Of a DNA stretch of 64,000 nucleotides, positions 17,308-26,176 are shown in pieces. This stretch comes from Chryseobacterium angstadtii (GTDB taxonomy: Bacteria > Bacteroidota > Bacteroidia > Flavobacteriales > Weeksellaceae): the NCBI RefSeq assembly GCF_001045465.1, contig NZ_LFND01000006.1:372001-436000 (forward strand), given 5' to 3'. The notes beneath the pieces are model-generated. The model was not told the origin of the DNA. It did not search any database and saw nothing but the letters and a program-made list of their open reading frames with translations. A program made the translations under genes and the position numbers. Position 1 is the stretch's first letter, and every line of letters starts with the position of its first letter.

Positions 17308-17904
17308 ATGAATTACGAAGAATTCATCAAAATATATTTCGAAGAAAATAGTTTTTTAAACAAAAAAGATCGGGACAAGCTTACAGAAATGATCAGGATC
17401 GTAAGCTATCCCACCAATAAAATAATTTTACCCCGTGGTGAAAAAAGTAATCAGGTAGGGATCATTTCAAAAGGACTTATCCGTGGCTATGATAAAAGTG
17501 ACCGGACCGTATGGCTTCTGCACGAAGACAATGTGTACGGGCTTACAAAGACTGCTTCTCTGGAGTATTCTTCATCCCTTACTTATGAAACACTGGAGGA
17601 AACCACATTATTTTTATTCAATTATCCGGATCTTGAAAATACCATCCGTGAATATCCCAATGTAGCTGCCCTGATGATGATGTTCTGGAAAAATATGACT
17701 GAGGAAGTCTGTAAAAATTACTACGTATTTCTTCATTCTACTCCTGAGGAAAGGTATCTGCATCTTCTCAACCAGGATTCCAAACTGATTTTAAGGGTAA
17801 AATCCAAAGATATTGCCACTTATCTGGGAATCCATCCGGCATCTTTAAGCAGACTTAAAAAGAGGCACTTCAACCCTTCTCACAATCCCAAAATAAGTTC
17901 TTAG
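17308..17904 (+). CDS. Crp/Fnr family transcription regulator
   Basis: The 198-residue protein has an N-terminal cyclic-nucleotide-binding-like beta barrel (about 20-120; ILPRGEKSNQVGIISKGLIRGY) and a C-terminal winged helix whose recognition part is KDIATYLGIHPASLSRLKKR (about 168-187). The glycine- and arginine-containing cAMP-contact signature is not obvious, as usual in Bacteroidetes members, so the ligand is unknown. There are no cysteines suited to an iron-sulfur cluster of the Fnr type. It is convergent with the FAD oxidoreductase gene, with only 6 bp between the stops. Confidence 0.9.
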   Translation: MNYEEFIKIYFEENSFLNKKDRDKLTEMIRIVSYPTNKIILPRGEKSNQVGIISKGLIRGYDKSDRTVWLLHEDNVYGLTKTASLEYSSSLTYETLEETTLFLFNYPDLENTIREYPNVAALMMMFWKNMTEEVCKNYYVFLHSTPEERYLHLLNQDSKLILRVKSKDIATYLGIHPASLSRLKKRHFNPSHNPKISS

Positions 17905-17910
17905 ACTTTT

Positions 17911-19116
17911 TCATCGTCCGAATTTAAAATACCGGGACAGCGGGTGTTTTTTATTTTTCATAAACAGAGAGGTCATCTCCATTCCTGCCACCGAAAAAGT
18001 GATCCCGTTTCCTCCGAACCCCAGTACAAAATAAGAGTTTTTAAACTTTTTATGTTCGCCGATATAAGGCAGCCCGTCTTTGGTTTCTCCGAAAGTTCCT
18101 GCCCAGACGAAATCGGTGTAGAAACGCTCACCGGGTTTTATTTTTTTCAGATTTCTCAGAATTTCTTTTTCCTTTTTATTCAGAAGGGCATCTCTTTTTT
18201 CTGCATCATAGAAATCTTCGTCTCCCCCGCCAATCAAAAGCCTGCCATCGTCTGTAGTTCTCATATAGAGATAAGGATCAGCCGTATTCCAAACCAGTAA
18301 GTTGCTCATATTTTTCAATGGCTTCTCATCTATTTCCGAAACAATGGCATAGGTACTTTTTAAATCTACAAAGTTTTCTTTGAGTAAATTTTTACTTTCA
18401 TATCCGATACAGTAAATCACTTTTTTTGCTTTAATCTGAAAGCCGCTGTCTACAGTGACCAGATTAAAACCTTTGTGAAATTCTACAGTTTTCATTGCAG
18501 TTTTATCGAATATTTTCAATCCCTTCTTCGTATTATATTCGAATAATTCATGGGCCAGTTTAAAAGCATCTACACTGGCGCCTTGTCCGGATAAAATCCC
18601 ACCGTATGTATTTTCAAATCCGAATTCTTTCAGAATCTGTCTCGGCTCGAGCCATTTTACTTCAAAACCGGCCTCTTTTCTTGCTTTATATTCTTCTTTA
18701 AGCCAGCTTACATCTTTTTTCCGGGAAGCGAAATACAGAGATTTTTTACGTTTAAATCCTGCATCCGAACGGATCTGTTTTGAAATTTCCTCAAGGGTAT
18801 CTATGGCATCCGAACAGGCTTTATAGCTTTCATAAGCGCCTTTTTTGCCTATTTTTTCTGTCAGTTCAAAAAGCGGAACATCTATTTCGTACTGCAGCAT
18901 GGAAGTGGTGGCTGAAGTGCTTCCGTTGCAGATCTCACGTTGATCAATTAAAATGGTTTTATACCCGTCACTTATCATCTGATGGGCAACAAGGCTTCCG
19001 GTAATACCGCCGCCTATGATCAACACATCACAGTTTTCATTTGATTTTAACGAAGGATAGGAAGCTGTAAGCCCGTTTTTTAAAAGCCAGAAAGGTTCGT
19101 TTGATTTTAAATCCAT
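17911..19116 (-). CDS. FAD-dependent oxidoreductase (DAO family)
   Basis: The 401-residue protein belongs to the D-amino-acid-oxidase-like FAD family. The dinucleotide-binding fold is near the N-terminus: CDVLIIGGGITGSLVAHQMI at about 29-48, followed by an ILIDQREI strand and the GSTSATTSMLQ stretch. A second FAD-contact region near the C-terminus contains YIGEHKKFKNSYFVLGFGGNG. There is no signal peptide, so it should be cytoplasmic. The amine or amino-acid substrate cannot be deduced and the neighbours give no hint. Confidence 0.9.
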   Translation of the reverse strand: MDLKSNEPFWLLKNGLTASYPSLKSNENCDVLIIGGGITGSLVAHQMISDGYKTILIDQREICNGSTSATTSMLQYEIDVPLFELTEKIGKKGAYESYKACSDAIDTLEEISKQIRSDAGFKRKKSLYFASRKKDVSWLKEEYKARKEAGFEVKWLEPRQILKEFGFENTYGGILSGQGASVDAFKLAHELFEYNTKKGLKIFDKTAMKTVEFHKGFNLVTVDSGFQIKAKKVIYCIGYESKNLLKENFVDLKSTYAIVSEIDEKPLKNMSNLLVWNTADPYLYMRTTDDGRLLIGGGDEDFYDAEKRDALLNKKEKEILRNLKKIKPGERFYTDFVWAGTFGETKDGLPYIGEHKKFKNSYFVLGFGGNGITFSVAGMEMTSLFMKNKKHPLSRYFKFGR

Positions 19117-19231
19117 AATTGAGTTTTATGTTAAAAACAGTAATAATTATAAGTATTTTAACTATTATTTTTCAAATTATGGTGCAATTATTGTACCCCG
19201 TTTAAAATCCAACCATCCAAAAATAATTATT

Positions 19232-19612
19232 ATGATAACGATTATTCCAGAAGCTCCGGAAAATGTTGCTGCATTTAATGCAACCGGAGAAATCACTAAA
19301 GAAGATTTTGAAAATCTTGTAATTCCTCATGTAAAAGAAAAGGTAGAGCAGTTTGGCGAGCTGAATTACTTATTGTATTTAGATACAGATCTGGATAATT
19401 TTACGATGGGTGCATGGCTTGAAGATGTACTGTTAGGATTAAAAAACCTTACCAAATGGAACCGTACAGCGATAGTTACAGACCAAGAAGGTGTACAGAA
19501 TTTCACCGATATATTCAGTGTTCTGATGCCCGGGGAATTTAAATCTTTTCCTAAAGAAAACCTATACAATGCCCTTTACTGGTGTAAAAATGGTAATGAG
19601 GTAGAAGTTTAA
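19232..19612 (+). CDS. SpoIIAA-like (STAS fold) protein
   Basis: The 126-residue cytoplasmic protein fits the SpoIIAA-like family: an opening strand MITIIPEAPENVAAFNATGEIT, a helix starting with KEDFENLVIPHVKE, then the LYLDTDLDNFTMGAWLED strand-helix and a C-terminal helix ending in ALYWCK. Family members are often stand-alone and of unknown partner. It is transcribed alone and shares a terminator with the convergent MFS gene. Confidence 0.85.
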   Translation: MITIIPEAPENVAAFNATGEITKEDFENLVIPHVKEKVEQFGELNYLLYLDTDLDNFTMGAWLEDVLLGLKNLTKWNRTAIVTDQEGVQNFTDIFSVLMPGEFKSFPKENLYNALYWCKNGNEVEV

Positions 19613-19622
19613 TAAAGGTAAA

Positions 19623-19664
19623 AAAGCGAAAGGGCAAATTTGTTTTTTTACCCTTTCGCCTTTT
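19623..19664. terminator. Bidirectional terminator (SpoIIAA-like gene / MFS gene)
   Basis: AAAGCGAAAGGG pairs with CCCTTTCGC (then C and TTTT) around a T-rich loop. It lies between convergent stops at 19612 and 19667. The stem resembles the intergenic repeat type at 7090-7260. Confidence 0.7.
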
Positions 19665-19666
19665 AA

Positions 19667-20869
19667 CTATTTATCACAAGGTACACATTCTATTGAAGCA
19701 TCTTCATTATCGGGATTTTCTTTACCGTACAGATACCTGTATCTCAAGCTTATGGCCAGCCCAATGAACGTCATTCCCACTCCTACCAGCGAAGGATATT
19801 TAAAGGAAAGTCCGTATTCTAAAGGAATTCCGCCTAAAAAAGCTCCCATTGCATTCGCAATATTAAAAGCAGCCTGCATAAACGCAGCAGCCATCATTTC
19901 ACTTTTAGGAGCAGCCTTCATCATCATAATATTAATTGGGGCAGCCACCGACATGGATAAAGCTCCACATACAAATGTCAGGATAAGTGCCGTATTCTGA
20001 TGTTCTGCAAAGAAAAATACACCCGCAAGAGAAATCATCATCAGAAAAATCAATAATACACATGTTTTTTCAGGTCCAAGCCTGTCGGAAACAAACCCTC
20101 CGGCAAGATTACCCACTACCATTCCGGCACCGGCCAGAATCATTACATAAGCCATCTGATTGCTTTGAATGCCTGCAACAATGGTCATTAAAGGAGTAAT
20201 ATAGCTAAACCAGGTGAAGAGCCCTCCAAACCCAATCGCTGTAATTCCCAAAACCAGCCATGACTGCTTATTCTTAAGGAATTTGAGTTCTTCCAGAAAA
20301 TGGGTATCCTGATTGGATTCTATTGCCGGAAGCCATAATTTGAGGAACAGAATAGCAAAAAGACCAATCAGTGCTACAATGGCAAAGTAAAGTTTCCAGT
20401 GATAGGTATGCCCGATATAGGTAACCAGCGGAACCATAAGTAAATTGGCTACAGTAAGTCCCGTAAACATCAGAGAGATATAAAGTGCCTCCTTCCCTTT
20501 TCCGGCCATTCGGGAAGCCACCACAGTTCCTACTCCGAAAAATGCTCCATGAGGAAGTCCGGACATAAATCTGATGATAAGCATACTTGTATAATCGGGA
20601 GCTATTGCGGAAAGTCCGTTGAATAAGGTGAAGAGGATCATTAAAACCATCAATACCTTTTTAGGGGGAAATTTCACAGAATACCCGATCAGAATCGGAG
20701 CTCCGATTACTACTCCCATAGCGTAAGCGGAAATAAGGTGTCCTGCCTCAGGAATACTAATTTTTAAAGTATGGGCTATATCCGGAAGCAATCCCATCAC
20801 GGTAAACTCGGTAGTCCCGATTCCCAGACCGCCTATAGCCAGCGGTATTATTCTTTTATCAATCTTCAT
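19667..20869 (-). CDS. MFS transporter, AraJ/YdhP-like
   Basis: The 400-residue protein has twelve hydrophobic segments and major-facilitator signatures: GTTEFTVMGLLPDIA near the first helix, the RFMSGLPHGAFFGVG segment typical of the AraJ/YdhP/PbuE branch of drug:H+ antiporters (DHA1), and GGFVSDRLGPEKT after the midpoint. The likely role is efflux of a small molecule, unidentified. An AraC-type regulator is transcribed divergently 193 bp away, which suggests local control. Confidence 0.92.
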   Translation of the reverse strand: MKIDKRIIPLAIGGLGIGTTEFTVMGLLPDIAHTLKISIPEAGHLISAYAMGVVIGAPILIGYSVKFPPKKVLMVLMILFTLFNGLSAIAPDYTSMLIIRFMSGLPHGAFFGVGTVVASRMAGKGKEALYISLMFTGLTVANLLMVPLVTYIGHTYHWKLYFAIVALIGLFAILFLKLWLPAIESNQDTHFLEELKFLKNKQSWLVLGITAIGFGGLFTWFSYITPLMTIVAGIQSNQMAYVMILAGAGMVVGNLAGGFVSDRLGPEKTCVLLIFLMMISLAGVFFFAEHQNTALILTFVCGALSMSVAAPINIMMMKAAPKSEMMAAAFMQAAFNIANAMGAFLGGIPLEYGLSFKYPSLVGVGMTFIGLAISLRYRYLYGKENPDNEDASIECVPCDK

Positions 20870-21062
20870 CGTCTGTAAGCTCTTTTGAGAGTTAATTGTA
20901 AACAGTTTTCACTTCAAAACAAAAATAAGTTGCCCTCTTTATTTTGAAAGGGCAAAATTCGCAAGAAATATTGGTTTTCACTTCTCCTGAAATGATAAAA
21001 ATTTGCTCTATATTAACCTTTTTATGTAATTTTAAAATCATAATTAATTAAAATAGAACAAA

Positions 21063-21917
21063 ATGAAGATCCAGAAAGAAATCATAGAGTTTGAAAACGG
21101 AAAGTCTTTTAAACTTTTCTCACCCTCTTTGAAAAACTGTTTTTTCTGGCATTACCATCCTGAAATAGAGTTGGTATATGTAGAAGCTGTCAACGGAATC
21201 CGCCATGTAGGAAGAGATATCTCCGGTTTCTCGGAAAGTGATCTTCTGCTGATCGGTTCCAATGTTCCCCATCTGAATTTTGATTATGGAATTCAGACAG
21301 AATGCAGGCAGCTGGTTCTTCAGATGAGAGAAAGTTTTCTTCTGGAGATAATTTTTCCTGTTCCTGAGTTTGACCCTATCAAAAAGCTTCTTGAAAAATC
21401 CTATTTGGGGCTTTCATTCTCGGGAGAGACAAAGAAAAAAGTGGTTGAAAAGCTTCATGAAATGAAAGATAAAAATGCTTTCGATTCTTTAATGGGACTG
21501 ATTGAAATCCTGCAAACCCTTTCTGCTTCAGACGAAGTAAAGGAACTCAACAAAGAAGATACAAGAATCAAATGGTTTCTGAATGACAAAATCAGAATGG
21601 GAACTATTTATGATTATATCCACGAAAATTATGACAAAAAGCCCAATGTCAATGAAATTGCAAAGATAGTCAGTCTGAGTACTCCTGCTTTCTGCCGGTA
21701 TTTTAAAAAGCAGACGAATATGACGTTTACCGATTTCGTTAACAACTACAGAATCAATCAGGCAAAGATATTTCTGCTGAAGGATTATTCTGTGACCGAG
21801 GTTTGTTTTCAGGTAGGATTTGAAAGTCTTTCTTATTTTAATAAACTATTTAAGCAGCATACGGGTGAAACACCATCGGAATTCAGAAAAAAATATTTGA
21901 AGAATATTGAAGTATGA
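21063..21917 (+). CDS. AraC family transcription regulator
   Basis: The 284-residue protein has a cupin-type N-terminal domain (about 20-110; FFWHYHPEIELVYVEA with the metal- or ligand-site histidines) and a C-terminal pair of helix-turn-helix motifs (about 185-280) ending in the AraC signature VCFQVGFESLSYFNKLFKQHTGETPSEFRK, given here only as a description of residues 245-274. It is divergent from the MFS exporter gene and is probably its activator. The inducer is unknown. Confidence 0.92.
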   Translation: MKIQKEIIEFENGKSFKLFSPSLKNCFFWHYHPEIELVYVEAVNGIRHVGRDISGFSESDLLLIGSNVPHLNFDYGIQTECRQLVLQMRESFLLEIIFPVPEFDPIKKLLEKSYLGLSFSGETKKKVVEKLHEMKDKNAFDSLMGLIEILQTLSASDEVKELNKEDTRIKWFLNDKIRMGTIYDYIHENYDKKPNVNEIAKIVSLSTPAFCRYFKKQTNMTFTDFVNNYRINQAKIFLLKDYSVTEVCFQVGFESLSYFNKLFKQHTGETPSEFRKKYLKNIEV

Positions 21918-21966
21918 AATTAATTTTTTGGGATAAATTTTTAAATATTTCTCCCTTTTTATTATG

Positions 21967-22029
21967 TTTTGGCTAAAGCCAAAAATCCATTGATCTTAAA
22001 AACAAAGGCGAAAGCGGGCTAAAGCCCGC
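21967..22029. repeat. Dispersed double-hairpin element (REP-like)
   Basis: Two palindromes share the same TAAA loop: TTTTGGC-TAAA-GCCAAAA at 21967-21984 and GCGGGC-TAAA-GCCCGC at 22014-22029. They are joined by 29 bp containing AAAGGCGAAAG. The layout resembles paired-stem dispersed repeats of many bacterial genomes. It lies between the convergent AraC and lipA genes. Confidence 0.6.
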
Positions 22030-22052
22030 CCCTATTGAATTTTAATAAGATC

Positions 22053-22100
22053 CATTAAATCATTAAATCATTAAATCATTAAATCATTAAATCATTAAAT
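22053..22100. repeat. Six perfect tandem copies of CATTAAAT
   Basis: The 8-mer CATTAAAT is repeated six times without a mismatch, then decays into CTTTTAAT. It stands between the double-hairpin element and the lipA terminator, outside any gene. Confidence 0.9.
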
Positions 22101-22110
22101 CTTTTAATCT

Positions 22111-22152
22111 AAAAAAACAGAGCCGCTTCGAATGAAGCGGCTCTGTTTTTTT
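22111..22152. terminator. Strong terminator of lipA, usable in both directions
   Basis: A perfect 19-bp stem (A7 then CAGAGCCGCTTC, pairing with GAAGCGGCTCTG then T7) with a GAAT loop. It overlaps the lipA stop codon and can also end transcription from the AraC gene side. Confidence 0.9.
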
Positions 22153-23017
22153 AGTGTATATGCTTTTCAGCGTGGTAAGAACTTCTCACCAACGGTGAAC
22201 TTTCTACATGTCTGAATCCTAAACTTCTTGCAAAATCTCCAAACTCATCAAACTCTTCCGGTGTGATGAATTTTTTTACCGGTAAATGTTTTTTGGTAGG
22301 CTGCAGATACTGCCCAAGTGTAATGACGTCTACATTGGCATTTCTGATATCTTCAATGGTTTGGAAAACCTCATCTCTGGTTTCCCCCAACCCAAGCATT
22401 ACTCCGGTTTTTGTTCTTCTCTGGCCTGCTTCTTTTAAGTACCTCAGTACTTCTAAGCTTCTTTCATATTTAGCCTGAATTCTTACTTCTCTCGTAAGAC
22501 GTTTTACGGTTTCCATATTGTGAGAAATCACTTCAGGAGCTACGTCTACCAGTCTGTCAAGATGCTTGGTCAGCCCTTGAAAATCAGGAATAAGGGTTTC
22601 CATAGTAGTTCCCGGAGAAATTCTTCTAACAGCATTTACAGTTTCACCCCAAAGAATGGAACCCATATCTTTCAGATCATCACGGTCTACAGAAGTAAGA
22701 ACAGCATGCTTGATTTTCATTAATTTAATGGAACGGGCCACTTTTTCCGGTTCATCCCAATTTACATCAAGCGGTTTTCCTGTTTTTACACCGCAGAATC
22801 CGCAGCTTCTGGTACAGATATTTCCTAAGATCATGAACGTTGCCGTTCCTTCTCCCCAGCATTCTCCCATATTCGGACAGCTTCCGCTCTGGCATATGGT
22901 ATTTAATTTATATTTGTCGACCAAAGTTCTAAGCTCTCTGTAGTTCTTTCCGGTAGGAAGTTTTACACGAATCCACTTTGGTTTTTGAACGGTAGTATCT
23001 TGAACTAAATTTTCCAT
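22151..23017 (-). CDS. lipA: Lipoyl synthase
   Basis: The 288-residue protein inserts two sulfur atoms into protein-bound octanoyl groups to make the lipoyl cofactor of 2-oxoacid dehydrogenases and glycine cleavage. Both iron-sulfur sites are visible: the auxiliary CX4CX5C set at C42, C47, C53 and the radical-SAM CX3CX2C set at C68, C72, C75. The C-terminal serine ligand motif RSSYHAEKH is also present. It is a cytoplasmic single gene with its own terminator. The assignment is secure. Confidence 0.97.
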   Translation of the reverse strand: MENLVQDTTVQKPKWIRVKLPTGKNYRELRTLVDKYKLNTICQSGSCPNMGECWGEGTATFMILGNICTRSCGFCGVKTGKPLDVNWDEPEKVARSIKLMKIKHAVLTSVDRDDLKDMGSILWGETVNAVRRISPGTTMETLIPDFQGLTKHLDRLVDVAPEVISHNMETVKRLTREVRIQAKYERSLEVLRYLKEAGQRRTKTGVMLGLGETRDEVFQTIEDIRNANVDVITLGQYLQPTKKHLPVKKFITPEEFDEFGDFARSLGFRHVESSPLVRSSYHAEKHIH

Positions 23018-23239
23018 TTCTAAAATTGAAGTTCAAAGTTAAGGAATTTTTAATGGAAACCATCTAATGGAAAAATTGATGGAACAGATAATTCGAAATA
23101 CTGTTGTAGTTTGAGGGAGTTAAAATTAAAAGTGAGTTGGGAAAATTTTGAACTGTTAAGGGTTTATTAAGTTTTGAAGATCGTTCAGGTGAGCTTTGCT
23201 TTAAGTTTAATGAGTAAATAAATTTGCATCAACTTTTAT

Positions 23240-23800
23240 TTAATCTTCATCAAACTCATTATTTTTAAGCAGCTCTGCAAGAACTTTCTTGGCACGCATA
23301 ACCCTTACTTTTGTATTCGCCACGGAAATTCCAAGTTCCTCTGCGATTTCTTTGATGCTTTTTTCTTCAAAAAATCTTAATTTGATAATATCCTGATAAT
23401 TGGCATCCAGAGATTCGATGGTTTTGATGATCTTTTTCTGTTCTTCATTAGAGATCATCAGCTCTTCCGGAGATTTTGCAAACTGGTTTTTAACTTCATC
23501 CAGATTTTCAGTTGGATCCTGATTTTCACGACTCCTTTTTCTCCAGAAATCAATGACCGTATTTTGGGCGATGGTTAATACCCAAGTTTTAAACTGAAAA
23601 TGCGGATCAAACATATCCAGTTTTGACAGGACTTTTGAAAAAACATTCACCGTGATTTCATCTGCATCATTTTCATCTCTTACTTTCTTCATTACAAAAG
23701 AAAAAACATCCACCCAAAAAACATTGATGAGTTTGGTCTGGGCTTTCTGATCCTTTTCTTTTGCCTTTTGAATAAGCAGAAATAGCTGTTCGTCGTTCAT
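23240..23800 (-). CDS. RNA polymerase sigma factor (sigma-70 family, ECF-like)
   Basis: This 186-residue protein has sigma region 2 (about 15-85; DEITVNVFSKVLSKLDMFDPHFQFKTW, residues given as landmark) and region 4 (about 125-180) with IIKLRFFEEKSIKEIAEELG and VANTKVRVMRAKKVL. An upstream start would add 18 residues (to 23854); I prefer ATG at 23800 because MNDEQLFLLIQKAKEKDQ is the usual family opening and the added part is unlike sigma factors. No anti-sigma gene is adjacent, so its signal is unknown. Confidence 0.9.
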   Translation of the reverse strand: MNDEQLFLLIQKAKEKDQKAQTKLINVFWVDVFSFVMKKVRDENDADEITVNVFSKVLSKLDMFDPHFQFKTWVLTIAQNTVIDFWRKRSRENQDPTENLDEVKNQFAKSPEELMISNEEQKKIIKTIESLDANYQDIIKLRFFEEKSIKEIAEELGISVANTKVRVMRAKKVLAELLKNNEFDED

Positions 23801-23903
23801 TAATAACAAATATAAATGATTTGGGTGAAATTGCAAAAAGGTAATTTTGCCCATTTGCCTTACAGCCCTTCCGCCTTTTTACCCTTCATACTCCTGAATT
23901 TAC

Positions 23904-23911
23904 TATCTTTG
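23904..23911 (+). promoter_or_regulatory. -7 box of tyrS
   Basis: TATCTTTG is a perfect match to TAnnTTTG, 28 bp before the tyrS start codon. A clear TTTG at -33 was not seen. Confidence 0.6.
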
Positions 23912-23939
23912 CACCATAAAATTTTAAAGAAAAGTATAG

Positions 23940-25235
23940 ATGAATTCCTTTATAGAAGAACTGAAATGGCGTGGTCTTTTTGCTGATATGATGCCCGGAA
24001 CCGATGAACAACTGAATAAAGAGGTAACTACTGCTTATATTGGTTTCGACCCGACTGCTGATTCTTTACATATCGGAAGTCTTATTCAGATCAAAATTTT
24101 AGCTCACTTTCAACAGCACGGGCATAAACCCATTGCTTTGGTAGGAGGAGCTACAGGGATGATTGGTGATCCTTCAGGAAAATCTGCCGAAAGAAATCTG
24201 CTGGATGAAGCGACCCTGCTTCACTATGTTGACTGTTTAAAAAATCAGCTTTCAAAATTCCTTGATTTTGACGGAAACGGGCCTAACAAGGCTGAGCTGG
24301 TGAATAACTACGACTGGATGAAGAATATTTCTTTCCTTGATTTTGCTAAAAACGTAGGAAAAAATATTACTGTAAATTATATGATGGCGAAGGATTCCGT
24401 GAAGAAGAGATTTTCGGGCGACGGAAGTGCTGAAGGGATGAGTTTTACGGAATTTACCTACCAGCTTATTCAGGGATATGATTTCCTTCACCTGTATCAA
24501 AATAATAATGTGAAACTTCAGATGGGAGGTTCTGATCAGTGGGGAAATATCACTACAGGGACAGAACTGATCCGCAGAAAGGTACAGGGAGAAGCATTTG
24601 CATTAACGGTTCCTTTAATTACGAAAGCAGACGGTTCTAAATTCGGTAAGTCTGAAAGCGGAGAAAATTACTGGCTGGATAAAAAGAAAACATCTCCTTA
24701 TAAATTCTACCAGTTCTGGCTGAATGCTACAGATGATGATGCTGAAAGGTTTATCAAGTTCTACACATTCATCGGAAAAGAAGAAATTGACGCTTTAATT
24801 GAAGAACATAAAACCGCTCCTCACGAAAGAAAGCTACAAAAGAGACTGGCAGAGGAAGTTACGGTATGGGTACACGGCATAGAAGAATATCAAAAAGCAC
24901 TGAAAGCTTCAGAAATTCTTTTCGGACGTTCCACGGCTGAAGATCTGGTAAGTCTGGACGAAGAAATTTTCCTTGAAGTTTTTGACGGAGTTCCACAGAA
25001 AGAGCTTCCGAAAGCTGATGTACTGGGCGTATCCATTATTGATCTTCTTTCCGAAAAATCAGGGTTCTTAAAATCCAAAAGCGAGGCTCAGAGAGAAATC
25101 AAGGGAAATGCAATCTCTGTGAACAAGAATAAAGTAAATGATACTTATACAGCGAACGAAAGTGATCTTATTGACAGTACATTTCTTTTGCTTCAAAAGG
25201 GTAAGAAAAGCTATTTTATTGTAAAAGTTATCTAA
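23940..25235 (+). CDS. tyrS: Tyrosyl-tRNA synthetase
   Basis: The 431-residue enzyme charges tRNA-Tyr. The class I signatures are present: LHIGSL at 43-48 for the HIGH motif and KFGKS at 234-238 for KMSKS. The tyrosine pocket is visible in [20 protein letters not shown] and GSDQWGN. A C-terminal S4-type RNA-binding domain (about 360-431) begins near [15 protein letters not shown]. Length and order are those of the bacterial TyrS with S4 domain. It is transcribed alone. Confidence 0.97.
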   Translation: MNSFIEELKWRGLFADMMPGTDEQLNKEVTTAYIGFDPTADSLHIGSLIQIKILAHFQQHGHKPIALVGGATGMIGDPSGKSAERNLLDEATLLHYVDCLKNQLSKFLDFDGNGPNKAELVNNYDWMKNISFLDFAKNVGKNITVNYMMAKDSVKKRFSGDGSAEGMSFTEFTYQLIQGYDFLHLYQNNNVKLQMGGSDQWGNITTGTELIRRKVQGEAFALTVPLITKADGSKFGKSESGENYWLDKKKTSPYKFYQFWLNATDDDAERFIKFYTFIGKEEIDALIEEHKTAPHERKLQKRLAEEVTVWVHGIEEYQKALKASEILFGRSTAEDLVSLDEEIFLEVFDGVPQKELPKADVLGVSIIDLLSEKSGFLKSKSEAQREIKGNAISVNKNKVNDTYTANESDLIDSTFLLLQKGKKSYFIVKVI

Positions 25236-25258
25236 GAATTAAATTCTACAATTATATC

Positions 25259-25286
25259 AAAAGGCTGTTTTATACAGTCTTTTTTG
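25259..25286 (+). terminator. Terminator after tyrS
   Basis: AAAGGCTGT pairs with ACAGTCTTT (one G-T wobble) and is followed by a run of T, 24 bp after the stop codon. Confidence 0.7.
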
Positions 25287-25417
25287 TTTTGGTTTACTCA
25301 ATATTGCTTCTCAGTTCCATTCGGTCTTTCACATTTGTATTTTGTTTATGATCATATATCTGCTCCTGTTTATCAAATAATTTTTTGACACAGTTCTATT
25401 TTTAAATCAAAAAATTC

Positions 25418-25429
25418 AATCATTTGATT
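25418..25429. promoter_or_regulatory. Candidate TetR operator 1
   Basis: AATCATTTGATT is the exact reverse complement of the core of operator 2 at 26145-26156. It lies 6 bp upstream of the -33 element of the TetR gene, a position suited to autorepression. Confidence 0.6.
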
Positions 25430-25435
25430 AAAACA

Positions 25436-25468
25436 TTTGGATAAATTAGAATTTGATTTATATATTTG
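25436..25468 (+). promoter_or_regulatory. Promoter of the TetR-exporter operon
   Basis: TTTG at 25436-25439 and TATATTTG at 25461-25468, 21 bp apart, form a good Bacteroidetes promoter (-33 TTTG, -7 TAnnTTTG), leaving a leader of about 20 nt before the ATG at 25494. Confidence 0.65.
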
Positions 25469-25493
25469 TTGTCAGAAATAATTTCAATCTAAA

Positions 25494-26126
25494 ATGGCGA
25501 AAACGAAAGAAGTAAAGAAGCTGGATATATCTACGGAAGAGAAAATAAAGGAAGCAGCCCGTGTGGTATTCCATAAGAAAGGCTATGCAGCAACCCGGAC
25601 AAGGGATATAGCTGAAGAAGCGGGAATCAATCTAGCTTTGCTTAATTATTATTTCAGAAGTAAGGAAAAACTGTTCAATATCATCATGACCGAAACCTTA
25701 TCGGGCTTTGTTCAGAAAATGTTTGTCATATTAAACAATGAAAAAACAACTTTAGATAAGAAAGTAGAGCTGGTTGCCGCCAATTATATAGACCTGTTAT
25801 TGGAAGAACCTGAAGTACCCGTTTTTATTTTAAGCGAAGTTAGAAACAATCCGGCTATTCTAATAGAAAGACTGCCTGTAAAACAGATAATAACTCATTC
25901 AGTATTTTTTAAGCAGCACCAGAAGGCAGTAGCGGACGGAAAGATAAAAGAACCCAATCCCTTGCATTTTCTGATGAACTTAATCGGGTTAATTGTTTTC
26001 CCGTTTGTAGCAAGCCCTATGCTGAAAATAATTGGCAATATGCAGGATCAGGATTTCCATCAATATATGCAGGAAAGAAAAACACTTATACCTAAGTGGA
26101 TAAAAGCAATGATGAAAGCATCATAA
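25494..26126 (+). CDS. TetR/AcrR family repressor
   Basis: The 210-residue protein has an N-terminal TetR helix-turn-helix (about 14-60) with AARVVFHKKGYAATRTRDIAEEAG, LALLNYYFRSKEKLF, and a helical C-terminal ligand-binding domain. It heads an exporter operon. E. coli ybhGFSR is controlled by the TetR-type protein YbiH (CecR), a parallel arrangement. Two candidate operators that are reverse complements flank the gene, one at its promoter and one 51 bp past ATG-proximal sequence of the next gene's leader at 26143-26158, so it probably represses itself and the exporter. Confidence 0.9.
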   Translation: MAKTKEVKKLDISTEEKIKEAARVVFHKKGYAATRTRDIAEEAGINLALLNYYFRSKEKLFNIIMTETLSGFVQKMFVILNNEKTTLDKKVELVAANYIDLLLEEPEVPVFILSEVRNNPAILIERLPVKQIITHSVFFKQHQKAVADGKIKEPNPLHFLMNLIGLIVFPFVASPMLKIIGNMQDQDFHQYMQERKTLIPKWIKAMMKAS

Positions 26127-26142
26127 TTTTTTTACCTATAAA

Positions 26143-26158
26143 TTAATCAAATGATTAA
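26143..26158. promoter_or_regulatory. Candidate TetR operator 2
   Basis: TTAATCA-AA-TGATTAA is a palindrome with 7-bp arms, 18 bp before the TolC start codon and 17 bp after the TetR stop codon. Confidence 0.65.
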
Positions 26159-26176
26159 AATAAAAAAATAAATAAG

